A stretch of 47,993 bases of DNA from Candidatus Omnitrophota bacterium (GCA_016929115.1 JAFGJL010000020.1:1-47993), one strand, 5' to 3'; counted from the stretch's first letter, positions 19,131 through 26,354 are shown. Numbers and translations are program-made. The notes: generated from the letters alone by a model not told the origin.

Positions 19131-21282
19131 TCTTCTGGGCCTCTCTCCTTAACAGCATCTTTATCCTTGCCAGGAGCTTATCCTTGTCGAAGGGCTTGGT
19201 CATATAGTCGTCCGCGCCCGCGTCAAGCCCTTCCAGCTCGCCCTCCTTATCCTTCCTGGCCGTCAGCATAAGAATAGGGACGGTAGCCGTCTCCAGCCGT
19301 GACCTCAGCATCTTGGTCGCGTCAAAGCCGCTTAAGATGGGCATCATGACGTCCATCACTATCAGGTCCGGCCTGTCGCGGAACGCGAACTCGACCGCCT
19401 CTTTGCCGTTCCTCGCCATGATGACCTCGTAGCCGGCGCTATTCAGGCGCATGCCGAGGACTTTCAGGATATCCTCTTCGTCGTCAGCGACCAGTATCTT
19501 TATAGATCCGGGAGAGGCTGCGGGCGGCGGGGCGGCCGGCTCGGCGGACGGTGCCGGTGCGGCGATGGCCTCTTTTGGAGGAGCCTCCTTGCCGATGCCT
19601 GCCACCTTGGCCACCTCCTCCAGCGTCGTTATGCCCAGCATCGCCTTTTCGATGCCGGCCTCGGCAAGAGAGCGGAACCCGTCTTTCTTCGCCTCTTCGA
19701 GGATCTCCCCTTCGCTCGCTTTGCGCGTGATGAGCTCCCTGATCTTATCGGTTATCTTCAGAAGTTCTATTATCGCGACCCTATTGAAATAACCGGTGAA
19801 GGCGCATTTTTCGCACCCCTTACCCTTATAGAATTTTTTTGTCTCCCGGCTCCCGATCAGCCCGGCAAAATCGTCCAGAAGCTTCTTGTCGGGGACATAT
19901 TCTTCTTTGCATTGCGGGCAGATGACCCTCACAAGCCGCTGGGCGATGATAACTATGAGGGATGACGCGATAAGGTAGGGCTCGAGGCCTATATCCATGA
20001 GCCGGGTTATCGTCGCGACGGCATTGTTGGTGTGGAGCGTGGAAAATACCAGATGCCCCGTCTGGGAGGACCTGAACGCTATATCGGCCGTCTCCCTGTC
20101 CCTTATCTCGCCGACCAGTATCACGTTGGGGTCCTGTCGTAATATGCTGCGAAGCCCCGTAGCGAACGTAACGTCCTTGAAAGGGTTCGTCTGGATCTGG
20201 TTCAGGCCATCTATCAGGTATTCGATAGGGTCCTCTATGGTGATGATATTCTTCTTTTCGCTTTTTATATGATTGAGGGTGGCATACAATGTGGAGGTCT
20301 TGCCTGAGCCTGTGGGGCCTGTCACCAGTATCATGCCCTGCGGCCGGACTATCGCCTCCTTATATATCTGCAGTTCCTTGGGCGGAAAGCCTATCTGTTC
20401 GAGCCTAAGCCCGGCCTTGCCGGTCCCCAATAACCGCAGGACCACCTTCTCCCCGTGGAAGGCCGGTATTATCGATATCCTCAGGTCGGTCTTTACGCCA
20501 TTGGCCGTTATCCTGGTCCTGCCGTCCTGCGGCTTCCTGATCTCGGCTATATCCAGGTCCGCCATTATCTTTATGCGCGCCACGAGCCGCGACTGCATCT
20601 TTTTGGGGACCTTCATGATGTTCTTGAGGTCCCCGTCGATCCTGTAGCGGACCTCCACAAAATCTTCCTGCGGCTCGACATGGATATCGCTCGCCCTGGA
20701 CTTGATGGCATCGCTCAATATGAGGTTGATGAGCTTTACGATCGGCGATCCGCCCTCTTTCAGCTCATCGATGCCTACGGCGTGGCCGACGGTCTCACTC
20801 TCCCTGGCCAAGCCTACCTTGGTATCGTCCACTATATTCTTGAGAAGATCGTAGAGCGCATCGTCCGACTGGTATAACTTCGCGATCCATTCGCTTATCT
20901 GGCTCTTGGGGCTCAGGATGCGCTTGACCGGCAGGCCGGCAATGAAACCTATATCATCGATAGCAATCATGTCCTGGGGGTCGCTCATGGCCAATACGAG
21001 GCTGCCGCCCTCTATCCGTAAGGGGCATACGCCGTAGCGCCGCGCCTTTTCGTAAGGGATTTTCTTTACCGCCTCGGGTTCTGTCCGCTCCTTATCGAGG
21101 TCCGCGATCGGCATATTGAACGTCTTCGACGCCGTCTTGATCACGTCCTCTTCCTTGACAAACCCCATCTCTATGAGCAGTTCCTGGATGGGCCTCTTCG
21201 CGCCTGCCTGCTTCTGGCGGGCATCATCAATCTGTTCGTTCGTTACCAACCCTTCTTTTACAAGCGCAGCTATCAGGTTCAT
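19114..21282 (-). CDS. PilB/GspE-type assembly ATPase fused to a C-terminal receiver
   Basis: 722 residues. N-terminal GspE_N/MshEN-type region (about 1-135), T2SS/T4P ATPase core (about 170-550) with Walker A GPTGSGKT (322-329), Asp box TIEDPIEY (348-355), Walker B LVGEIRD (389-395), His box HLVFSTLHTNN, and zinc cysteines CPQC (455-458) and CEKC (490-493). An Ala/Pro-rich linker (about 565-593) leads to a complete receiver with Asp644 (LIVMDVMMPILSG). The ATPase drives pilin or pseudopilin polymerisation; the receiver implies direct control by phosphorylation. It follows the pilin gene by 11 nt. PilM/N/O/C partners are absent from the window. Confidence 0.95.
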   Translation of the reverse strand: MNLIAALVKEGLVTNEQIDDARQKQAGAKRPIQELLIEMGFVKEEDVIKTASKTFNMPIADLDKERTEPEAVKKIPYEKARRYGVCPLRIEGGSLVLAMSDPQDMIAIDDIGFIAGLPVKRILSPKSQISEWIAKLYQSDDALYDLLKNIVDDTKVGLARESETVGHAVGIDELKEGGSPIVKLINLILSDAIKSRASDIHVEPQEDFVEVRYRIDGDLKNIMKVPKKMQSRLVARIKIMADLDIAEIRKPQDGRTRITANGVKTDLRISIIPAFHGEKVVLRLLGTGKAGLRLEQIGFPPKELQIYKEAIVRPQGMILVTGPTGSGKTSTLYATLNHIKSEKKNIITIEDPIEYLIDGLNQIQTNPFKDVTFATGLRSILRQDPNVILVGEIRDRETADIAFRSSQTGHLVFSTLHTNNAVATITRLMDIGLEPYLIASSLIVIIAQRLVRVICPQCKEEYVPDKKLLDDFAGLIGSRETKKFYKGKGCEKCAFTGYFNRVAIIELLKITDKIRELITRKASEGEILEEAKKDGFRSLAEAGIEKAMLGITTLEEVAKVAGIGKEAPPKEAIAAPAPSAEPAAPPPAASPGSIKILVADDEEDILKVLGMRLNSAGYEVIMARNGKEAVEFAFRDRPDLIVMDVMMPILSGFDATKMLRSRLETATVPILMLTARKDKEGELEGLDAGADDYMTKPFDKDKLLARIKMLLRREAQKSGTGK

Positions 21283-21293
21283 GATCTAATGTC

Positions 21294-21746
21294 CTATTTT
21301 TTCGATTTTTGCTCTTTTTTGGCGTCCGAAGCGGCTTTCGCCTCCTCGCTCTTTCCCTTGGATTTATCGGTCTCGACCGCCGGCTCTTCTTCTGCCGGTT
21401 CCGCCTGAGTATGGACGGAGCAGCCAAGCAGGAGCTCGTAGCTTGAGTCGACCTGGCCGGAAGCCTCCCACGCATAAACGCCCCCGGAAGGACATGAGGG
21501 TATGGATTTAAGGTAGCCGCTGTCCACCAGGTCCTGCAGCACGGCCGAATGGGTGCCCTTGTCGAAAAAATATCTCTGTTCGGATTGCTCGATGATATTG
21601 CGGTTTTGAAGGCAGGCGTTCCTGGAAGCCGTCTCTTTTGACTTGAAGAACCTGGGCAAGGCAAGGCCGGCAAATATCATGGCGAGTATCGCCGCGACAG
21701 TGATCATCTCGACTATCGTAAACCCGTTTCTCTCTTTATGGTACAT
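21294..21746 (-). CDS. Type IV pilin / pseudopilin
   Basis: 150 residues with a classic prepilin start: short basic leader MYHKERNG, cleavage before FTIVEM (Glu at +5), and a hydrophobic helix to about residue 30. The middle is a small globular domain (ACLQNRNIIEQSEQRYFFDK, GYLKSIPSCPSGG). The last ~40 residues are a Glu/Lys-rich low-complexity tail. First gene of the pilus/phosphorelay operon. Ribosome binding site AAGG 8 nt upstream; the transcript carries the structured leader at 21769-21887. Confidence 0.9.
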   Translation of the reverse strand: MYHKERNGFTIVEMITVAAILAMIFAGLALPRFFKSKETASRNACLQNRNIIEQSEQRYFFDKGTHSAVLQDLVDSGYLKSIPSCPSGGVYAWEASGQVDSSYELLLGCSVHTQAEPAEEEPAVETDKSKGKSEEAKAASDAKKEQKSKK

Positions 21747-21768
21747 TGCGTTTACCTTTTTCGCCTAT

Positions 21769-21887
21769 AAAAACAAAGCCGCCATCCGATTTACTGCAGG
21801 ATGGCGGCAAAATTGAATTTCAGAAAACACGTCCTTCAGAAAATCGTGGTATCTCTGAAATAGCCTTATGTCGAACTTAAGCTACTC
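21769..21887 (-). promoter_or_regulatory. Structured leader of the pilin operon with intrinsic terminator
   Basis: After a predicted start near 21887 the RNA can form nested helices TTTCAGA/TCTGAAA (21854-21860 with 21818-21824) and CACG/CGTG (21845-21848 with 21828-21831). A second copy of TTTTCTGAA (21835-21843) can compete for the same partner. Then comes a 10-bp GC hairpin GCCGCCATCC/GGATGGCGGC (21778-21808) followed by UUUGUUUUU, an intrinsic terminator 22 nt before the pilin ATG. This looks like a riboswitch or attenuator, but it does not match the c-di-GMP-I consensus I know. The terminator could also close the upstream operon. Confidence 0.6.
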
Positions 21888-21893
21888 GTATTG

Positions 21894-21921
21894 ATTATAC
21901 CTTCCTCTTTTAAAAAAGCAA
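21894..21921 (-). promoter_or_regulatory. Promoter of the pilin/PilB-REC operon
   Basis: Minus strand TATAAT (21894-21899), 16-nt spacer, weak -35 TTGCTT (21916-21921). The strong -10 and position before the structured leader support it; the weak -35 leaves room for an activator. Confidence 0.55.
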
Positions 21922-21937
21922 TTTTTTATTTCATCTC

Positions 21938-22399
21938 TTACATGCTGACCTGAGGATAGGCGGCGACGAGGTCCCTCATGCAACCCCGCTCCTCGGTCAC
22001 CAGCTGCTGGATGTACATCCTTCGCCAGCTATCCGAGAAAGCATTTTCAAAAGCGCGGTAGAAATCGACCATTTCCCTCTCTTGATGTATGGCATATTCG
22101 GCTATATCCTCTTCAGTGGCATCCGCAAGCGGAGGATCCTTAAAAATGCCACGGCGCTTCAATTCCTGGCCGTAAAAATCCATGGACTCTTTGTTGAGCG
22201 ATAAGGACTTCCACCCCGACAATATTGCCTCGATCAACTGCACATGGCGGCGCTCGAGCCGGGCCAGGTTGCGGCTCAGGGCTTTTGCGGCCGGGTCCAG
22301 GACTTTCTCAGCGAGAGCATTGTAAAAGGCCTCTCCCTGCTTTCCTATCATCAGGCCCACTTCAAAGATATGTCTTAAATGAACTCTGCCGTTAAACAT
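21938..22399 (-). CDS. Rubrerythrin/ferritin-like protein, paralogue B
   Basis: 153 residues, paralogue of the protein at 3859-4341. Helix 1 holds EAFYNALAEKVLD and helix 2 ExxH (LERRHVQLIEA), so the first half of a di-iron site is intact. Helix 3 has QEREMVDFYRAFE, while the last helix ends EERGC where ExxH would be expected. A function in iron or peroxide handling is inferred from the fold only. The ATG at 22399 is preferred over GTG at 22408, since GGAGG sits 8 nt before the ATG and directly abuts the GTG. It is the second gene of the operon driven by the 11-bp repeat promoter at 22662-22715. Confidence 0.68.
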   Translation of the reverse strand: MFNGRVHLRHIFEVGLMIGKQGEAFYNALAEKVLDPAAKALSRNLARLERRHVQLIEAILSGWKSLSLNKESMDFYGQELKRRGIFKDPPLADATEEDIAEYAIHQEREMVDFYRAFENAFSDSWRRMYIQQLVTEERGCMRDLVAAYPQVSM

Positions 22400-22414
22400 C
22401 TTACTCACCTCCCA

Positions 22415-22633
22415 TTAGAAACTCTTGTAGATACCCCAGCAAAAACTGTAGACCTTGATCGCCAGTGAAGCGATGGGATTGGAATACGATTCTTTCATTG
22501 CGTCTGTAATGGCCCCGTCGAAATCACGGAATGTGCTGTGGTTGACCCTGTTGGTGACCTCTCCCAATACCACCATGGAGCAGAATGCGGCAACGAAAAA
22601 GCCTGTTATAAAACCTGTCATTAATTTTCTCAT
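22415..22633 (-). CDS. Small single-TM or exported protein
   Basis: 72 residues. A basic start (MRKLM) and a hydrophobic stretch (about 6-25) form a signal peptide or anchor; the remaining ~45 residues are mixed polar with aromatic residues (YSFCWGIYKSF) at the end. No family recognised. The ATG at 22633 has a good GGGGAGGGG ribosome binding site, and the PhoB-box-like promoter at 22662-22715 lies just upstream, so it is one of the two likely regulon members besides the transglutaminase-like protein. Confidence 0.65.
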   Translation of the reverse strand: MRKLMTGFITGFFVAAFCSMVVLGEVTNRVNHSTFRDFDGAITDAMKESYSNPIASLAIKVYSFCWGIYKSF

Positions 22634-22661
22634 TTTTAGCCCCTCCCCTTTATCCACTACA

Positions 22662-22715
22662 AGCATACCTTATCGTGATTAATTCGAGATTAACTCCCTG
22701 TTAAGTTTCAGTTAA
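22662..22715 (-). promoter_or_regulatory. PhoB/OmpR-type promoter, second copy
   Basis: Minus-strand TTAAC (22711-22715), TTAAC (22700-22704), TTAAT (22689-22693), TTAAT (22678-22682), 11 bp apart, then 10 nt and TATGCT (22662-22667). About 65 bp including CCACTACAAGCATA (plus strand, downstream part) are nearly the same as at 13822-13887, while the genes behind are unrelated. Confidence 0.82.
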
Positions 22716-22720
22716 TTCTA

Positions 22721-23402
22721 GAAACGCTTTCCAATCACATCGGGAAACTGTACCCCCCTACTCCTTGCCCTGCAAAAATTTTCAAAAATTTTGCAACAAT
22801 TTAGGCGTTTTTTACGTCTTTATATATAGAGGCAAGTATATAAGAAAAAGGAGAGCGTATGCCTATAAAAACACGGATTCTAGTCGATAATGTCTTCTAC
22901 CATATTATGACAAGGGGAAATCAAAAGCAGGAGGTGTTTAGAGAGGAGAGTGACTATGAGGAATACCTTATAAGAATTAAGAGATATAAGAGGAGATATA
23001 ACTTCAAGCTTTATGGATTTTGTCTTATGCCTAACCACGTTCACCTAATCGGGGAGATCGGCAAGAAGGAAGACCTGTCAAAATTCATGCAGGGAATAAA
23101 CCGGTCATATACTGAACACTTCAACAATAAATATGACAAGGTGGGCCATTTATGGCAAGGCAGGTTTAAGAGCAAGCTGATAGTAAGAGATCCATACGCT
23201 ATTAACTGCATCAATTATATTGAATCAAACCCTGTAAGGGCAGGAATAGCGGACAATCCCCATGATTACAGATGGTCTAGCTACAAAGAAAGAGTTTTGA
23301 GCTTAATGGAGATGGGCGAAATCTTGGATATGTTAAAACTATAGGGGTACACTTTCCCGAATAGATTCAAAAGCGTTTCTCGATGTAATCAGAAAGCGTT
23401 TC
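22721..23402 (+). mobile_element. RAYT element bounded by imperfect inverted repeats
   Basis: The left end reads GAAACGCTTTCCAATCACAT then CGGGAAACTGTACCCCCCT (22721-22759). The reverse complement of the right end contains GAAACGCTTTCTGATTACAT, CGAGAAA, about 21 nt extra, and CGGGAAAGTGTACCCCTAT (23341-23402). The matching termini on both sides of a single transposase gene mark a unit of about 680 bp. Target-site duplications are not obvious. Confidence 0.72.
22859..23344 (+). CDS. REP-associated tyrosine transposase (RAYT, Y1_Tnp family)
   Basis: 161 residues of the IS200-like single-strand transposase family, RAYT branch. The HUH motif is PNHVHLIGE (about 59-67); the catalytic-Tyr region follows the family pattern INRSYTEHFNNKYDKVGHLW then QGRFKSK, with the C-terminal YIESNPVRAGI and YRWSSYKE signatures. 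It nicks single-stranded DNA at hairpins with a 5'-phosphotyrosine. AGGAG lies 5 nt before the ATG. It is one of two plus-strand genes in the window and is more AT-rich than its neighbours, in line with transfer. No TnpB partner is present. The inverted repeats at 22721-22759 and 23341-23402 are its likely substrates. Confidence 0.92.
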   Translation: MPIKTRILVDNVFYHIMTRGNQKQEVFREESDYEEYLIRIKRYKRRYNFKLYGFCLMPNHVHLIGEIGKKEDLSKFMQGINRSYTEHFNNKYDKVGHLWQGRFKSKLIVRDPYAINCINYIESNPVRAGIADNPHDYRWSSYKERVLSLMEMGEILDMLKL

Positions 23403-23420
23403 GGGTTGACCCTTTGAAAA

Positions 23421-23457
23421 TTCAAAAGCCCGACATTTTGTGTGTCGGGCTTTTGAA
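23421..23457. terminator. Bidirectional intrinsic terminator
   Basis: Perfect 15-bp stem TTCAAAAGCCCGACA / TGTCGGGCTTTTGAA with a 7-nt loop; each side ends in TTTTGAA. It lies between the RAYT gene and the tRNA cluster and can end transcripts from both directions. Confidence 0.88.
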
Positions 23458-23462
23458 TTTAA

Positions 23463-23504
23463 TGGCGTCCCTGGCCTGATTCGAACAGGCGACCTATGTA
23501 AAGA
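23463..23504 (-). pseudogene. 3' fragment of a tRNA gene (T-arm, acceptor strand, CCA)
   Basis: Directly after tRNA-Arg on the minus strand the sequence reads as the last ~42 nt of a tRNA: variable loop GGTC, T-arm GCCTG-TTCGAAT-CAGGC, acceptor strand CAGGGAC, discriminator G and encoded CCA. No matching 5' half (it would start GTCCCTG) is present. Its T-arm differs from both neighbours, so it came from a third tRNA. Identity unknown. Such tails are typical remnants of site-specific integration into a tRNA gene. Confidence 0.7.
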
Positions 23505-23581
23505 TGGCGCGCCTGGGCCGAATCGAACGGCCAGCCCCATGCTTAGAAGGCATGTGCTCTTTCCAATTGAGCTACAGGCGC
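23505..23581 (-). tRNA. tRNA-Arg(TCT)
   Basis: 77 nt with encoded CCA. Acceptor GCGCCTG/CAGGCGC, D-arm GCTC...GAGC, anticodon stem CATGC/GCATG with loop CTTCTAA (anticodon TCT), T-arm GGCCG-TTCGATT-CGGCC, discriminator G. Confidence 0.95.
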
Positions 23582-23595
23582 GCTATATTTCAAAC

Positions 23596-23672
23596 TGGTC
23601 GGGGCGGACAGATTTGAACTGTCGACCCCCTGGTCCCAAACCAGGTGCGCTAGCCAGCTGCGCTACGCCCCG
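23596..23672 (-). tRNA. tRNA-Pro(TGG)
   Basis: 77 nt with encoded CCA. Acceptor CGGGGCG/CGCCCCG, anticodon stem CCTGG/CCAGG with loop TTTGGGA (anticodon TGG), T-loop TTCAAAT. Its first 23 nt are also the 3' end of the rdgB coding sequence. Confidence 0.95.
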
Positions 23673-24267
23673 ACAGGTATTTTCTTAAGAACGCTCGCGC
23701 TTTCTTGAGCGCCTTGGAGCGGTGGCTCATCCTGTCTTTCGCCTTGAGCCCCAGCTCGCCGAATGTCTTATTATATTTAGGCATTAGAAATACCGAGTCA
23801 TACCCGAACCCGTGCCTACCCCGTATCGAAAAAGCGATTAGCCCCTTGCAAACTTCCTCTATAACCTTTACAACCTTGCCCTTGTCCGCTATGGCTACGG
23901 CGCAGATGAAGCGCGCCGTTCTCTTCTTAAGAGGGGCTCCCTCCAATAACCGAAGCAGCTTGACGTTATTGTCGTGGTTACTCTTGTGCGGCCCCGCGAA
24001 CCGCGCGGACTTGACGCCGGGCTCGCCGCCAAGCATGTCCACAGCCAGGCCGGAATCATCCGCCAGGGCGAGACCATCCGCGAACTTTGAGGTCGCAACG
24101 GCCTTCTTTATCGCGTTCTTCTTGAATGTATCGCCGTTCTCCACGATCCTCGGCGTCTTGCCCAGGTCCTTAAGAGAATGCGCCGTCGCCTTGACGCCTT
24201 TCAGATAACGCCTCAGCTCATGGAGCTTCTTGTCGTTCTTAGTGGCTATGATGATATCTCTCGTCAC
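23650..24267 (-). CDS. rdgB: XTP/dITP pyrophosphatase (RdgB/HAM1)
   Basis: 205 residues. Removes non-canonical purine triphosphates (dITP, XTP) from the nucleotide pool. Family motifs: [11 protein letters not shown] at the N-terminus, [14 protein letters not shown], the catalytic [20 protein letters not shown] (with SARFAG after it), [12 protein letters not shown] and a final [13 protein letters not shown] start at 24267 overlaps the rph stop by 4 nt (GTGA). The last codons run into tRNA-Pro, and the TAG stop is part of the tRNA D-arm, so processing of the tRNA must cut the mRNA before its stop codon. Confidence 0.95.
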   Translation of the reverse strand: MTRDIIIATKNDKKLHELRRYLKGVKATAHSLKDLGKTPRIVENGDTFKKNAIKKAVATSKFADGLALADDSGLAVDMLGGEPGVKSARFAGPHKSNHDNNVKLLRLLEGAPLKKRTARFICAVAIADKGKVVKVIEEVCKGLIAFSIRGRHGFGYDSVFLMPKYNKTFGELGLKAKDRMSHRSKALKKARAFLRKYLSGRSAAG

Positions 24268-24995
24268 AGTTTGATGATACCCTTTAGCGCTTTCTTCTGC
24301 ACCGCGACGAGCTCTTTTATGCCGTGGGAGGCGAGCGCCATGAGCGAGCCGAGCTCTTCCTTGCCGAACGGCTCTTTCTCCGCTGTCCCCTGTATCTCGA
24401 TGAACTTGCCCTTGCCGGTCATGACGAAGTTCATGTCGACCTCGGCGGCCGAATCCTCCTCATAATCGAGATCAAGTATCGGCTTGCCGCCGAGCATCCC
24501 CACGCTTATCGCCGCGACATGGTCGGACAGCGGTATCTCTTCTATGGCCTTGTCCTTCAACAGCTTCTCCAGCGCCAGGACCAGCGACACGAAACTGCCG
24601 GTGATCGACGCGCACCTCGTGCCGCCGTCCGCCTGGATGACGTCGCAGTCGAGCCAGACCGTGCGCTCGCCGAGCTTTACCATGTTGACAACGGTCCTCA
24701 TCGAACGGCCTATGAGGCGCTGTATCTCCTGCGTCCTGCCGTTCGGCTTTCCCCGCGAGCCCTCGCGCTGCACCCTCTGCTTGCATGAGCGCGGTATCAT
24801 GCCGTACTCTGCCGTCACCCAGCCGCTGCCCTTGCCCCTCAGGAACGGCGGCACCGTCTCTTCGATGGTGGCCGTGGTGATGACCTTGGTATTGCCGAAC
24901 TCTATAAGGCACGAACCTTCGGCGTACTTTATGTAGTTCTTGTGTATCCGGACATCCCTAAGTTCGTCCGGCCTTCTTCCATTTTGTCTTGTCAT
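24264..24995 (-). CDS. rph: Ribonuclease PH
   Basis: 243 residues. Phosphorolytic 3'-5' exonuclease that trims tRNA 3' ends. Motifs: [17 protein letters not shown], the phosphate-binding arginine region around [33 protein letters not shown] and the late [11 protein letters not shown]. The ATG at 24995 has AGGAAG 6 nt upstream and matches the usual N-terminus; it overlaps the fumarase beta gene by 38 nt. A functional link with the tRNA genes two genes downstream is plausible, although CCA is already encoded there. Confidence 0.96.
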   Translation of the reverse strand: MTRQNGRRPDELRDVRIHKNYIKYAEGSCLIEFGNTKVITTATIEETVPPFLRGKGSGWVTAEYGMIPRSCKQRVQREGSRGKPNGRTQEIQRLIGRSMRTVVNMVKLGERTVWLDCDVIQADGGTRCASITGSFVSLVLALEKLLKDKAIEEIPLSDHVAAISVGMLGGKPILDLDYEEDSAAEVDMNFVMTGKGKFIEIQGTAEKEPFGKEELGSLMALASHGIKELVAVQKKALKGIIKL

Positions 24996-25515
24996 ATATG
25001 TTTCTTCCTTTCGAGTCAATACCGACGATGAGCGGAAAATCGACGACCTTCAGTTCATGGATGGCTTCCGGCCCAAGCTCCTTGAAAGCGACGCGCCTGG
25101 CCTTCTTCACCTTCATCGAGAGTAGCGCGCCAAGGCCGCCTGTTGCCAGGAAATAGACGCAGCCGTATTTTCTGACGGACCTTACCACATCTTTCGAGCG
25201 GTCGCCCTTGCCTATCATGCCGCTAAGGCCTTTCCGCATCAGGAGCGGCGCGAAGGCGTCCATCCTCGAGCTTGTCGTCGGGCCGCACGAGCCTATCGGC
25301 CTGCCGCGCCGTCCGGGCGTCGGGCCCGCGTAATATATGACCGCGCCTTTCAGGGCCACGGGGATCTTCTTGCCTTTTTTAATGAGGTCGTGCAACCTCT
25401 TATGAGCCGCGTCCCTGGCCGTATAGATGGTGCCGGTCAGGTATACCTCATCCCCGGCCTTCAATTTCTTTATATCTTCTTTCGTGAAGGGTATTCTCAT
25501 ATTTTTTGGCTTCAT
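24958..25515 (-). CDS. Class I fumarate hydratase, beta subunit
   Basis: 185 residues. C-terminal half of the Fe-S fumarase: [62 protein letters not shown] and [21 protein letters not shown]. Together with the alpha subunit it interconverts fumarate and malate. ATG at 25515 overlaps the alpha stop (ATGA), with GGAGAAGG as ribosome binding site. The related L-tartrate dehydratase has the same fold; fumarase is more likely in an anaerobe but not proven. Confidence 0.9.
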   Translation of the reverse strand: MKPKNMRIPFTKEDIKKLKAGDEVYLTGTIYTARDAAHKRLHDLIKKGKKIPVALKGAVIYYAGPTPGRRGRPIGSCGPTTSSRMDAFAPLLMRKGLSGMIGKGDRSKDVVRSVRKYGCVYFLATGGLGALLSMKVKKARRVAFKELGPEAIHELKVVDFPLIVGIDSKGRNIYDKTKWKKAGRT

Positions 25516-26354
25516 AATACCTTCTCCGCGCCCCTCGTCGCGTGACAACTCACGTTGACGGCGACCGGCAGGCCCGCGATATGCGTCGCGAAGGTGACGA
25601 TATTGACGCCAAGCGCGGTCGTCCTGCCGCCGAGCGCCATAGGCCCGATGCCGAGCGCGTTTATCCTCTTCAGAAGCTCGGCCTCAAGCCGCGCGATATG
25701 CCGCTTATTGTGGCGGCTGCCGAGAGGCCGCAACAGCGCGACCTTTGCCAGGTGCGCCGCCATGTCGAAGGTGCCGCCTATGCCGACGCCGAGGACGAGC
25801 GGCGGGCACGCGTCCGGACCGGCCTTCCTGACGACTTCCACTATGAACTCCTTGATATCTTTTTCAGAGGCTGTCGGTTTGAACATCCTCACCTGGCTTT
25901 TGTTCTCGCTGCCGAAACCTTTCGGAGCGACGACGATCTTCACGCGGCTTCCCCTTACGATCTCTGTGTAGACCGCGACGGGCGTATTGGTGAGCGTGTT
26001 CTTGCGCAGGAAGGGATCGTCAACAACGGAGGTGCGCAGGTAGCCTTCGCGGTACGCGCGCTTCACGCCCTCGTTCACCGCGGCGCTGAGGTCCCCGCCG
26101 GCGAGCCGCACGCCCTGCCCTATCCAGATGAAGACCGGCACCATGCCTGTGTCCTGGCAGATGGCGATCTCCCGGCGTCTGGCCATACTGGCGTTCTCGA
26201 TGATATCCGCAAGGATACCGCGCGCCCGGTCATCCGTCTCCTTGCGCAGGGCGCGCTTAAGAGCCTTTAATACGTCGGGCCGCAGCTCAAAGTTCGCCTT
26301 GAGGCAAAGCTCCTTAACGGCGTCGCGTATCTTCGCGACATGTATTGTTCTCAT
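25512..26354 (-). CDS. Class I fumarate hydratase, alpha subunit
   Basis: 280 residues. Fe-S cluster cysteines in ICQDTGMVPVFI, GPDACPPLVLGVGIGGT and [14 protein letters not shown]; further family signatures NTPVAVYTEIV, PKGFGSENKS and a closing GGRTTALGV. Forms the oxygen-sensitive two-subunit class I fumarase with the next gene, typical of anaerobes. Gap of 47 nt to queF, filled mostly by a GGGAC-GTCCC repeat half. Confidence 0.92.
   Translation of the reverse strand: MRTIHVAKIRDAVKELCLKANFELRPDVLKALKRALRKETDDRARGILADIIENASMARRREIAICQDTGMVPVFIWIGQGVRLAGGDLSAAVNEGVKRAYREGYLRTSVVDDPFLRKNTLTNTPVAVYTEIVRGSRVKIVVAPKGFGSENKSQVRMFKPTASEKDIKEFIVEVVRKAGPDACPPLVLGVGIGGTFDMAAHLAKVALLRPLGSRHNKRHIARLEAELLKRINALGIGPMALGGRTTALGVNIVTFATHIAGLPVAVNVSCHATRGAEKVL

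Noticed and set aside
21769-21887. Assignment of the pilin leader as a c-di-GMP-I (GEMM) riboswitch
   Set aside because: The GGGCAAA, GGGACGCAAAG and GNRA receptor features of that class are absent, so only an unassigned structured leader is reported.
22859-23344. Intact IS200/IS605 element with TnpB
   Set aside because: Only a RAYT-type transposase is present; there is no TnpB/IscB-like frame nearby and no omega-RNA candidate could be argued.
24472-24912. Overlapping minus-strand frame of 146 codons within rph
   Set aside because: His/Arg/Gly-rich translation typical of an out-of-frame reading of GC-rich coding DNA; rph occupies the region in another frame.
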